A DNA stretch of 64,000 nt. Origin: Isoetes taiwanensis. Lineage: Eukaryota; Streptophyta; Lycopodiopsida; Isoetales; Isoetaceae. A model generated the notes under the pieces. The model made no database searches and was not told the DNA's origin. It saw only the letters and a list, made by a program, of their open reading frames with translations. The stretch covers positions 1,743,501 to 1,807,500 of the forward strand of contig JAJEKV010000091.1 of assembly GCA_021234155.1 (NCBI GenBank), written 5' to 3'. A program made the translations under genes and the position numbers. Shown in pieces: positions 10,846 through 20,331 of this stretch. The first letter of the stretch is position 1. The number at the start of each line of letters is the position of its first letter.

Positions 10846-11255
10846 GCGGTCATGCCTACATTGACATTACACCACGCCCTAGAGATCACCGTAGTGGTCT
10901 CATCATCGGTAACAACGCATGCAACCCATATCTAGCATAGGTTGCATGCGTAGATTAATCTTAACTACACATAGAATTAATCTACACAAATCGACATGCC
11001 TGAGCCGATTTCTTCGGAGATGACCTTGCCGTCCCATTGCTCCATAAACTGCGGTCATGCCTACATTGACATTACACCACGCCCTAGAGATCACCGTAGT
11101 GGTCTCATCATCGGTAACAACGCATGCAACCCATATCTAGCATAGGTTGCATGCGTAGATTAATCTTAACTACACATAGAATTAATCTACACAAATCGAC
11201 ATGCCTGAGCCGATTTCTTCGGAGATGACTTTGCCGTCCCATTGCTCCATAAACT
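10846..11255 (-). repeat. 205-bp tandem duplication at the pol 3' end
   Basis: The sequence starting GCGGTCATGCCTACATTGAC at 10846 repeats from 11051 with a period of 205 bp and almost no difference. The unit includes the last ~25 codons of the chromodomain frame (KVISEEIGSGMS) plus downstream sequence. The outer copy (10846-11050) is therefore a non-coding echo of the pol 3' end. The near-identity implies a recent event. Confidence 0.9.
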
Positions 11256-11802
11256 GTGGATACTGCTTTAATAGATCCTTCTTGAGTACCCATGTCGCGT
11301 CTTCCACCGGCAAGTGTTTCCACTTCACTAAATATTGGAGAAATTCTGATCTCCTTGTTTTCTTGAAGGCTTTATCAAGAATCAATTCTGGAACTATTTC
11401 CAGCTGCTCCTCCGTTATTTCCAACAACGTTGGAGTGTCCAAGACTTCGTCTGGATTTGGGGTATGCTTCTTCAATAAACTCACATGGAAGACTTTATGA
11501 ATCTTTAGGTGTGCTGGCAAGTCTAACTTGTAGGATTGATTACCTACTCTCTTGACTATTCTGAAAGGTCCAGCCCACCTTGGAGCAAGCTTCTTACAAT
11601 TTTCGATGCGGAGCTTCGCCTGCTTGTTTCTGATTGTTTCTAATTTCTTCCGATGTGGAGCTTCGCCTGCTTGTTTCTGATTCTGCTTGGTACTACAATT
11701 TCTGACTGTTCGATGCTTGTCGGCGATGCTCTTTTGTCGACTCCTTGCTGCCAGAAGATATCCTCGAACTTCTTCCACCAGCTGCTGCATATCGGCCAAC
11801 AT
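11182..11802 (-). pseudogene. Integrase C-terminus and chromodomain (chromovirus pol end)
   Basis: A 206-residue segment. The integrase C-terminal GPF-like block is LAPRWAGPFRIVKRVGNQSYKLDLP, with FHVSLLKKH after it. The chromodomain follows: EFLQYLVKWKHLPVEDATW, with the aromatic and W residues in place. Chromodomains target integration of such elements to chromatin marks. An in-frame TAG (near 11803) separates it from the catalytic core. A ~40-bp tandem duplication near 11600-11690 repeats codons around QAKLRIEN and QAGEAPHR. Confidence 0.85.
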
Positions 11803-11805
11803 CTG

Positions 11806-13054
11806 CTACGAAACCTCTACTTTTGACACGGGATTGTGCCAAGTGTCTGGCGTTAGGCATTGGTAGCCGTAATTGATCATAAACGGCGACATTTGGGATG
11901 ATTCCTGCTTGATGCTATTATATGCAAACTCCACCAAGTGAATAAATTCTTCCCACATACCTTGCTTGTTCCAGACATAGTTTCGTAGCATATCCTCCAA
12001 AATCCAGTTGGTCCGCTCCGTTTGGCCATCTGTCTGAAGATGATAGGCCGTGCTCATGGATAGCTTCATCTGAATTGTCGCAAAGAGGTCTTGCCAAAAG
12101 GCACTCATAAACTTCGGATCCATGTCGGAGATAATCTCCCTTGGCATTCCATGAAGCCTGAAGATTTCTTTGGTGAAGAGCTTCGCTGTATCCATAGCGG
12201 TGTCTGTGGTTCTGCAAGGCACAAAATGTGCCATCTTCGACAATTTGTCGACCACTACCATTAAGGCATCCTTCCCTCTTACCGTCCTTGGAAGCCCTGT
12301 TATGATCCATGCTGATCACCTCCCACTTAGCGTTTGGCACCGCTAATGGCTCCAATGCCCCTGGAATTGGAAGCTGCTCTGCCTTCGTCTGCTGACATAG
12401 CTGACATTCCTTGATGTAGCGAGCTACCTGCTTCTTCATTCCTGGCCAATAATAGCTGCTGCGCACTTTGAAATATGTCTTCATGAATCCCGCATGGCCA
12501 GCTATTGGACTGTTGTGCGTGTCGTGGAGGATCAATTTCCTTACACCTGATGATTCGGGCATGCACAACTTGTCTTTATGGTATAACAGGTTGCCTTCCT
12601 TCTTATAATGTTTGAAGGCTTCCCGCTCTTTATCTGTTCTAGCCTCCCTAGAGAGGCTTGCCCATACTTCCTTGAAATCCACATCCGTTGGCAAGGATTC
12701 TTCAATCTTCTTCCCGAAGTCGCTGGAGAGCGTCGAAATTGCATTGCAATGCACTCTAGTTGTCAGGGGATGCCTTGAAAGCGCATCCGCTACCACATTG
12801 AGCTTCCCCGGCTTGTAGACTATATCAAAGTCATATTCCTCGAGGAACTCCATCCACCTTCGCTGCATCAGGTTAAGGTATGGTTGCGTGAATACATACT
12901 GGAGGCTCTGATGGTCTGTATCCAATTGGAACTTCCTTCCCAAGAGATAGTGCCTCCAAATTCTTAATGCCCTGACAACTGCAAGCAATTCTTGATCGTG
13001 CGTCGGGTAGCGCGTCTCTGTGTCGTTCATCTTCCTGGAATCATACGCTACCAC
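11806..13054 (-). pseudogene. RNase H and integrase core of the chromovirus pol
   Basis: RNase H continues with AYDSRKMNDTETRY, ELLAVV, RIWRHYLLG and DHQSLQY. The integrase zinc-binding part follows (H...H...CQLCQQTK), then the catalytic core with DKLSKMAHFVPC, HGMPREIISDMDPKF and YHLQTDGQTERTN. The frame changes near 12290, so the first catalytic Asp and the rest of the core lie in different frames. The start of this segment is also out of frame with RT (near 13050). Confidence 0.9.
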
Positions 13055-14265
13055 CCCTCTTCCTGCATGAGCACTGCACCTGTGGCTATCTTACTTGCGT
13101 CTGTCGCCACCAACTTGTCTTTCTCTGGATCCGGCAGGGTCAGGACTGGGGCAGTTGTTAAAGCCTCCTTCAACAATTCAAACCCTGCTTGGGCTTTCTT
13201 GTGCCAATGGTCTGCCCAATCTTTCACCTTTTCTGCCCTCGTCAAGTCTGTTAGTGGGGCCGCTATCTTAGCAAAGTTCTTCACGAACTTCCTGTAGTAC
13301 CCTGCTAGGCCAAGGAAACTTCTGACCTCATGCACATTCTTCGGTGCCAGCCACTGAATGACGGCTTCAATCTTGGCAGGATCCGTCGAGATTCCTTTTG
13401 CTGAGATCACATGACCCAGGTATTCCACCCTCTCCGTTGCGAAGTGACACTTCGACAACTTGGCGTACAACTGGTGCCTCCTTAATTTCTCAAGCACTCT
13501 CCTTAAGTGTTGTACGTGCTCCTCCAGGGATCTGCTATACACCAAAATGTCATCAAAGAATACTATCACAAAGGTGTCCAAGAACTCCCTGAAGATGTCG
13601 TTCATGAGCCTCATGAACGTTGCTGGGGCATTCGATAAGCCGAAAGGCATTACCTTGAACTCATAGTGCCCATACCTGGTCCTGAAAGCCGTTTTATGAA
13701 TGTCTTCCTCCTTTATTCTGATCTGATGATAGCCTGACCTTAGGTCGATTTTGGAGAAGACCTTTGCCCCTTGGAGTTGATCCATCAAGTCGTCTGATCT
13801 ATTCTTGATGGTGTGCTTGTTCAACTGCCTATAGTCTATGCACATCCTCAAACTGCCATCCTTCTTCTTGACAAAAAGAATGGGCGCTCCAAATGGCAAG
13901 ACACTAGGTCTAATGAAGCCTAGGTCGAGCAACTCCTGCAATTGCTTCTTTAGCTCCGTCAATTCCTGCGTCGTCATTCTGTAGGGGGCTTTACTTGTCG
14001 GCTTCGTTCCAGGTTCGAGTGCTATCTCACACTCGACTCCCCTGTAAGGAGGAAGCTGCTTGATCTCATCTGGAAAGAGATCGTGGAACTCCGTGATCAA
14101 CTCAGCTACTTGCTTGGGCAACTTGCTGAGCCCCTTATCTTCCTTACCTGTGATCTCTACGATCTTGCCATTGGGTGCTGTGAGGGTCACCTTCCGCTTT
14201 CCACAATCAATGAGGGCCCCTGCTGGTCCAAGATACTCCATTCCTATGATCGTCATACTTGCCAA
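13048..14265 (-). pseudogene. Reverse transcriptase and start of RNase H
   Basis: Typical Ty3/gypsy [67 protein letters not shown] and the catalytic [11 protein letters not shown]. RNase H begins at [17 protein letters not shown]. The frame is displaced by one base from the gag-protease frame near 14255, and it ends in a stop within RNase H. The first codon of the open frame is not ATG, so it is not an independent start. Confidence 0.92.
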
Positions 14266-15871
14266 TGCCCATTACTTCTGCCCCCATCTGGATATTAATC
14301 CATGGCAAGTCAATATCGAAATTAATTCTCTTGCCTGCCATCCGCCTTACTGCTCCACTTGCTAAGACGACGGGCCTCGGCTTCGACTTCAGTGGTTTCA
14401 ACTTCAACATTTCAACCATTCTGGGGGATGCAAAGTTATGGCTACTTCCTGAGTCTATCAGGACTATGAAGGACTTGGCCTTGGCCTTCCCTACTGTGGA
14501 AATTACCTTATACTGGCTCTCTGCTTGTTCTGTATCTATTGCGGCAAAGATATGACACTCACCCTGAATATAGTCGCGGGCTGCCTCGCCGTCGTCGTCA
14601 GACGGAGTGTCCCAATCTCCCAACTCCGCTAGCGCTGCGCTCATGACGTAGGGGCAGTTCGTTGTTCTATGGCCTGGTTGGAAACACCTGAAGCAAAGCT
14701 GCTTTTCTATGCACTCCTGCCTCTTTTCCTTGGGCATAGCCTGCAAAAAGAACCGCACTGCTTTGGAGTAGTTTGACCCCTCCTGCTTGTCCTTGAAGGA
14801 CACATGCTTCTTCTCCTGCTGCTTCCCCTGGTTGCCACCATATGGGGCTCTAGCTGGACCTGGACTGGCTGCCCTAGGGCTATAACTCCCTGTTGCCTTG
14901 CCTTTATCCTGGTAGTACTGCTGCCTCTGCCCGCTATTCTGAGGTCCCGTCCCTTGCAAGCTTATTGCCTTGGATTCTGCTTCTGATACTGTCTTAGGGT
15001 TTATTGCACGTACAAGCTTGCGGATCTCATCATTCAGCCCTTCAATATAGCTCTCCACTGCATGCTTTTCACCCAACTTTGGCACATAAAGCCTTAGTCT
15101 CATGAATTCCTCCGTATATTTCTGGACTGATTTGTTGCCTTGCTGCAACCTGTAGAACTGCTGCATCATGCTGGACTTGTGCTCTCTTGGGACGTAATGG
15201 CGCTTGAAAGCTTTAGCAAACTTTCTGAACCTGCAAGCATCCCTGCTTAAGCCATGGGCCTTGGCATAACCCTTCCACCAAATGCGTGCTGCTCCTTTCA
15301 GGTTGGCTGTTGCCACCCTGCCTTTATCCTTGTCCTTCATACCATAGGCGTTGCCGTATTCACTCATTTCATCGAGCCAAGTCTCTGCTTCCATGCCCGA
15401 CCTGTTCTCGCCTGAGAATTGCTCGAGCTTCCTGCCCTTCCATACGTTTCCCAATGCAGAGTCTACCTTCTTCTGGTAGTCCGAGGTTCTAGTCTCCTTG
15501 TGCCTGTCGTCCCTTCGGTCCTGCACTGGTTCAGCTTCTTCCTCGGAATCAGAGTCTGAGTCCGAGCTTGAGTCAGAGGATTCCGTGCTGGGGGACCTCC
15601 TTCTCTTGCTCCTCCTCTTATCCTTTCCTGCTTTCCGAGCTGATGCTTGTGGCAACTGGGCGTTGCCTTCCGACCCAACTCCTGCTTGTGCGGCCAGGAA
15701 AGCCTTTATCTGCTCAAGGTCCGTCCTCATCTGTGACATTTCCTCCTCTGGGATCATGGGTCCAAATGCCTCATACAGGCTCCTTGCCGGGGGTGGCCTG
15801 GGCGGAGTCTGTTCTTCTCTATGGTCTCGGCGTTGTCGTTCCCCTGAGCCTGGGCCTCTAGCTGCATACAC
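14207..15871 (-). pseudogene. Gag and protease of the chromovirus
   Basis: About 554 codons. An acidic/serine-rich segment (DSSSDSDSDSEEEAEP) comes first, then the retrotransposon gag core (AARIWWKGYAKAH, FAKAFKRHYVPREHKSSMMQ) and a CCHC zinc knuckle CFRCFQPGHRTTNC (C-X2-C-X4-H-X4-C). The retropepsin motif is VLIDSGSSHNFASP. The open frame extends upstream to about 15890 without an ATG; the first in-frame ATG falls inside the N-terminal part (MIPEEEMSQM). The true start is therefore unclear, and it may have been lost or moved by splicing from the upstream ORFs. Confidence 0.88.
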
Positions 15872-15899
15872 AAGTAGGTCATGGCTATACGGTTAGTTT

Positions 15900-16037
15900 T
15901 ATTTGTTCTCTTGCATTATATGTGTTGTTGGTATAGTTGTGGAACAAAATACATCAACAAAACATTTAAAGTGCAAAAGAAATTATACTTATATTATATA
16001 ATATCTTAATACAAAGCCTCCGGGATCAAGAGTCTAA
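15900..16037 (-). other. Spacer between accessory ORF and gag
   Basis: AT-rich spacer of about 140 bp. I see no hairpin of the 67-nt family here, unlike the spacers around the H3-like ORF. Confidence 0.5.
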
Positions 16038-17565
16038 CTATTCTTGAAATCGTCGGTAGGATGGGTTATCCTCAAGTAACTTCTTAACTTGGGCCGTTCC
16101 TATCGAGCGTCCTAAGTTCCTAAGGACATTGGTTGACGTCCCGCCCTGTAAGGCTGTCACCAACTCCTCTACTCTGCGGTCGGAGGTGTAGGCCGCGGTT
16201 ACTGCCAATCTTCCCTGCCGTCGGTGGGGCACGGCGAAGTCGAAGAGGTCAAGTGCCATCGCTCTCTTGACTAAGACAGCATAGTCGACATTTGCAGCTA
16301 TTCGAGCATACCTGCCAAAGCCAGAGAGTGCAATGAGCATGAACACTCCTTCTTCACCCTGGGGACTGAATTTGCGATGTATCACCGCTATTCTCCCATC
16401 CAGCAGCAGGGGAAGGTAGTACCTCAGCGACCTGTCATTGTGTGTCACTGATGATTCTCCACTTGTTTGGCCTCCAGCTCTATGCCGCACGGCGTATTCG
16501 TCGACCTCTATCTCCGGCATTTCTTGATAGTCTCTGATTGTCGAGTCGACTCGCCTGATGTCGATCCCTGCTCCTCTTGCTGGAGGTGGTGTCGAGGAGC
16601 TCGGCATCAAGATGCTCGTGGTCTTGCCGCAGATCCCCATCTGTTCCTGGAGGGCGTAGAACTCCTCCTCAGTTGGCAGCTCTCGAGCTTCCATTATTTG
16701 CCGTATGTTGCTGTAGGCCTGGATGTCGAAAGTCGACTCCCCTGTATAGGTGTCGGCTTCCCTCACTTGAAGCGGGAAGTCTGAGACTCCCCGGACGATG
16801 AAGTCGTCCAAGTCTGGTCGCTGTTGTAGTTGGTGCAGCAGTTCATCAAGTCGGAACTCTCTCTCCCTGCATTCGGGGAGTTTCTGGATGTCGCTGAGGA
16901 GCAGATACTCCTCACCGTCGATGATGATGGGGGCTAGGCTTGTGATGCCTAGCCCAAATGGTGGAGCGACTCTGAGGGTCTGCCGGCTCCGCTCGAAGTT
17001 GGGTAGCTCCTCTTCTGCTTGCCGCCATTCTTCCTCTAGGTCGAGCTCCGTGTACTCTTCCTCGTCCGATTCCTCTTCTTCTGCTCTTCCTTCCTGCTCT
17101 TGCTGGTACTGCAAAAGCATCTGCTCTGCTGCTGAGGCTGCTATGGGGTCCACCTCCATGGGAGGAATAGAGGTTGCCCCCATTGGATTTTCAGCACGGT
17201 GGGAAAGGAAAATGGCTAAGGCGGCGGTGTAGGGAGAAATACTTGGTCCTGTCAACTGTCAGGACCATGTAATCTGGCAGCCTCCGTGCCTTGTTTGTCA
17301 AGTACTTGGCAATGTTCGGGACATCGCCCAAGGCTGCTTGAAGGGATGGGCGGGGAACAAAATAGCCTATGCAAGGTGGTAGCTGTACTAGGGAGGGTCC
17401 TACCCTAGCTTGGAACTCTGCTAAGACTTGCATATATGCCGGGGTTGCGTGCAGAGTTGCTTGGACATCTATCTCTTTCCTAAAGACTCGGAAGATGTCG
17501 TTGACATCAGCCTCGGCAGCATGGGCACTGGCGCTGTACCATCGCCTGAAGTCAGCAGTGGCCAT
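16038..17565 (-). pseudogene. Acidic accessory protein ORF (second extra gene of the chromovirus)
   Basis: Starts at ATG 17565 (MATADFRRWYSASAH). It shifts frame once between about 17255 and 17200 and then runs to 16038, roughly 500 residues in all. After the N-terminal helical region comes an acidic tract (EEEESDEEEYTELDLEEEW). Next are a block with GLGITSLAPIIIDGEEYLLL and a long middle region. A C-terminal domain contains LPLLLDGRIAVIHRKFSPQG and ALSGFGRYARIAANVDYAVLV. The architecture matches the spliced gene at 4591-6070 from end to end, but here there is no intron. I know no family with these motifs. A role with the neighbouring H3-like protein (for example as an acidic histone-binding partner) is speculation based only on the acidic tract and gene order. 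Confidence 0.7.
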
Positions 17566-17878
17566 TGTTTTGGGGAAGATGAGACTAGCAAACGGATGCA
17601 GAAGCGCCTCAGGGAGCTGGAAAATCGCCTAAACTGTCAAGAGCAAACTTGTAGGGTGCTAAGTGAAAAATGGGGACCTATTTATAGAAAAGTGAAAAAC
17701 CCTAATTTTTGGATGACCTAGAATTTTACTGGGGTTGGGCAATTCTGACCTATTAGGAGATGCAAATGAGAATTTGAAGGCCACTTTTGGGGTTTGAGCA
17801 TGTTAAGATCAACTAATGAACCTATTGCAACAACTTGGAGGTCATTTGGATATGGCATGGTGGAGCAAATGCTGAGAG

Positions 17879-17945
17879 GTCTCACACGTTGCGCCCAGAC
17901 CGATAATGAAAAGTTCATTTTCTGCCCTGGCGCGACGTGTGAGAC
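17879..17945. repeat. 67-nt hairpin, copy 1
   Basis: Begins GTCTCACACG and ends CGTGTGAGAC, with two 32-nt arms around an AAG triloop. Inner arms are AATGAA and TTCATT; middle arms are TTGCGCC and GGCGCGA. It lies between the accessory ORF and the H3-like ORF. Confidence 0.9.
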
Positions 17946-18078
17946 ATTGACTCTAAATGGGTTAAACTTGTCCAATTTGGGTGATGCAAGGGTCTAATTC
18001 TACTGGACTCGTCGAGTTAGGTAGAATTGATCCCTTATTTGGTCAATTTGGAGCAGTTTTGGGCATTTTTGGGGCATG

Positions 18079-18145
18079 GTCTCACACGTTGCGCCCAGCC
18101 CGAAAATGAAAAGTTCATTTTCTGTCCTGGCGCGACGTGTGAGAC
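18079..18145. repeat. 67-nt hairpin, copy 2
   Basis: Same length and design as copy 1. The inner stem GAAAATGAA / TTCATTTTC is perfect around AAG. It lies about 145 bp past the stop codon of the H3-like ORF. Confidence 0.9.
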
Positions 18146-18290
18146 ATCGTCTCAAATTTGCTCAAAGTGTCCATTTTAACTAAAACAAAAGCCAGAATTC
18201 AATAACTTAACTTAATTAAGCAAGATTAGACATATTATTTAGCCAAAAACTGTTTATATTAACAAAAATTTTCTATTATTTACAAAATTT

Positions 18291-19646
18291 TTAAGGGCGC
18301 TCTCCCTTGATGTGTCTAGCAAGATGCATGTCTTGCCTCATGAGTGTCACCCTCTTCGCATGAACTGTGCAGGCCGTCGAATCTTCAAAATACTGCACCA
18401 GTTTTTGCTCTGCTGCCTCCTGCAGGGCCAGCAACATCTCGTCGGTCACCCTCATATCCGTGTTGTACTCTTGGATGACCTCTCGGACTAGGCGGGCGAA
18501 CGGTGCACGGGGAATCAAAAACCCGTAGCTTCGCTGAAAATGCCTTATCTCCTTGAGGGCTCTCCTCTCAGTCTCCTTCCTGCCGGTCCTCTTCTTCCTT
18601 GGTGCTCTAGGAGGCTTAGGCTTCGGTGGTGGCGGCTTCAGAGTTTGGCTCTTCGTCGGGTGTCCTCCTTCGATAGTCCTCACTCTGTGCTCCTGGTAAT
18701 ACGCCTTGTACGCCTCCCACTTCACCATGTAGGCGTTGTGCTCCCTTAATTTCTTCTGATAGACCTTGACGGGGTCTATCACGCACGCCTCTCGCTGTGG
18801 CCGCGGTGCTTTGACCCTATCCCACGTCGGGTAAGGTGGGGGCTTCTGCGCCTGATCGGGCTGCTCCGGGCCGGGTACTACCTGCTCCTCAGCTGGGGGT
18901 TTGGAAGAGCTTGCCCCTTCTGTGTTGGGGACGTAATCTTCATCGGAATCGTCGGAGGAGGGCGGGGGCTGGTCAGCTGATGGTTCGTCGATGACGAGAC
19001 CCTTTATCCGCTTAACATTCACGCATCCCCTTCCTCCCGCTTTCACGACCTTCACCTTCTTTTTCTTCTGCTCCTGGGCTGCGTTCGGCTCCTCCTCTTC
19101 CCTCTTTCTCTTCTTTTCCCCACGGCGCTCCTTGGCTTCATGCATCTTTATCCATGCCGCGAGCTCTTCCTCCTCAGCTGGCTCGAGCCTCGGCTCCCTC
19201 TGTTCTTCATTTCGCTTCTCGGTCCGATCTTGCTCTTCCTTCTTCTTCCTTTCCTCCTCGGCCCGATCCTGCTCTTCCTTCTCCTTCTTTTCCTCCTCGG
19301 CCCGATCCTGCTCTTCCTTCTCCTTCTTTTCCTCCTCGGCCCGATCCTGCTCTTCCTTCTCCTTCCTTTCCTGCTCCTCCACTGCATCGAGGATCTTCTG
19401 CATGACGTCTGGATGCTCTTCGTCTTGGACCTCTGTTCCGGCATCGGAGTGGGCATCCTCCTCCACCTCTGTGTCACCCCCTTCCTGGTCGTTGTTGTTG
19501 TTGGGGTGCTCCTCGGACAACTCTCCCTCGCTTGTCGAAGGTTGACCTTCTTGCCGAGCGACGCGCTGCCGAAGCATCTCTTGGAGCAGGGCGCTGGGAG
19601 GAGTAACATCTGGAGGGACTCTAGCGGTCTGTTTCGTCCGGGCCAT
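18291..19646 (-). CDS. Histone H3-like protein encoded by the retrotransposon
   Basis: An uninterrupted 451-codon frame from ATG 19646. Residues 2-9 are ARTKQTAR, identical to the extreme N-terminus of mature histone H3 (A1-R8, with K4). Valine replaces K9. Residues about 35-80 are acidic. Residues about 92-145 are four copies of a 13-residue charged unit (EEKKEKEEQDRAE). Then come a basic cluster (QKKKKVKVVKAGGRG) and a proline-rich linker. Residues 362-451 are an H3 histone fold: ALKEIRHFQRS (alpha N), PFARLVREVIQEYNTDMR (alpha 1/loop 1), LALQEAAEQKLVQYFED (alpha 2), HAKRVTLM and LARHIKGERP (alpha 3). It aligns with canonical H3 over 90 residues without a gap; I count about 47 identities by hand. 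Loop 1 has canonical length, so it is not CENH3-like. The long insert sits between H3 tail and fold. Expected to enter nucleosomes or bind H4; not shown. Confidence 0.9.
   Translation of the reverse strand: MARTKQTARVPPDVTPPSALLQEMLRQRVARQEGQPSTSEGELSEEHPNNNNDQEGGDTEVEEDAHSDAGTEVQDEEHPDVMQKILDAVEEQERKEKEEQDRAEEEKKEKEEQDRAEEEKKEKEEQDRAEEERKKKEEQDRTEKRNEEQREPRLEPAEEEELAAWIKMHEAKERRGEKKRKREEEEPNAAQEQKKKKVKVVKAGGRGCVNVKRIKGLVIDEPSADQPPPSSDDSDEDYVPNTEGASSSKPPAEEQVVPGPEQPDQAQKPPPYPTWDRVKAPRPQREACVIDPVKVYQKKLREHNAYMVKWEAYKAYYQEHRVRTIEGGHPTKSQTLKPPPPKPKPPRAPRKKRTGRKETERRALKEIRHFQRSYGFLIPRAPFARLVREVIQEYNTDMRVTDEMLLALQEAAEQKLVQYFEDSTACTVHAKRVTLMRQDMHLARHIKGERP
19215..19380. repeat. 39-bp coding minisatellite inside the H3-like ORF
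   Basis: About four copies of a 39-bp unit (plus strand reads CCTCGGCCCGATCCTGCTC within each). They encode the charged 13-residue repeat of the H3-like protein. Units differ by few bases. The repeat keeps the reading frame because its period is a multiple of three. Confidence 0.9.
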
Positions 19647-19844
19647 ATTTGACGGTTCCTCGATCCGATGTCGGCGCCGAAAAATCGCCTTGGCAAGGGG
19701 AAGCGATTTTCTAAAGAAGAACGTGAAAATGGGGGGGGGGGAGGGGTCCTAGGTCTATTTATAGACGGCCATTTTAGGTCAAAATTTCAAACTACCCTTT
19801 TGGATCACCTAAAACACCTAAATTTAAGCATTTCTAACCTCATG

Positions 19845-19911
19845 GTCTCACACGTTGCGCCCAGACTGAAAATAAAAGTTTCATTTTTGGTCCTGGCGCG
19901 ACGTGCGAGAC
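19845..19911. repeat. 67-nt hairpin, copy 3
   Basis: GTCTCACACG...CGTGCGAGAC, again exactly 67 nt. It differs from the other copies at several inner positions but keeps the paired arms. It lies in the leader upstream of the H3-like start codon. Confidence 0.9.
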
Positions 19912-20058
19912 ATGGTGGATTCTGATGCTAATTTTTATACTTTCTAAGCATGTTTTAGGGATGTAACATATTTATTCTAGCTAATTCCTAGCTTAAAATT
20001 CGAATTACCAAGTTATTTTTCTGAAATTCATGACTTTTTAAGGTGTTTTGGGCTCAAT

Positions 20059-20125
20059 GTCTCACACGTTGCGCCCAGACCGAAAATGAGATTTTCATTA
20101 TCTGTCCTGGCGCGACGTGTGAGAC
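20059..20125. repeat. 67-nt hairpin, copy 4
   Basis: The fourth 67-nt copy, 5'-most in the element leader, about 200 bp after the primer-binding site. Outer and middle arms are the same as in copies 1 and 2. Confidence 0.9.
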
Positions 20126-20318
20126 CATCCTACTTTTTGAAGGTTTGGCTCACTAATTTTAGTCTTTTTATGTTCTCATTCACTTTAACTGTTACTAGCT
20201 TAGCATATACTACAAAAATGAGAATTTTTTTTTTCCTATTTTCGAGGTTTGAGGATCCTATCAAGTTAGTACTACTGGGAGCATGGTCAGTGCTTTGCTA
20301 TTGGTCTCCAAGATCATT

Positions 20319-20330
20319 GCTCTGATACCA
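20319..20330 (-). other. Primer-binding site (tRNA-iMet)
   Basis: On the minus strand TGGTATCAGAGC starts one base after the end of the 5' LTR. It is the usual complement of the initiator tRNA-Met 3' end used by plant LTR elements. Confidence 0.92.
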
Positions 20331-20331
20331 T

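Noticed and set aside
10903-11323. Pair of similar minus-strand ORFs
   Set aside because: By-product of the 205-bp tandem duplication, out of frame with the chromodomain.
16038-17565. Accessory ORF as a second core histone (H4, H2A or H2B)
   Set aside because: No histone-fold signature motifs could be found in any part; only the acidic tract hints at a chromatin link.
18291-19646. H3-like ORF as a centromeric CENH3
   Set aside because: CENH3 usually has a longer loop 1 and a diverged tail. Here loop 1 has canonical length and the tail starts ARTKQTAR, so it is closer to replication-type or H3.3-type histones.
18991-19652. Plus-strand ORFs of 170-184 codons opposite the H3-like gene
   Set aside because: Serine/leucine/phenylalanine-rich low-complexity translations are the complement of the charged repeats. 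They have no domain and exist only because the sense strand is codon-biased.
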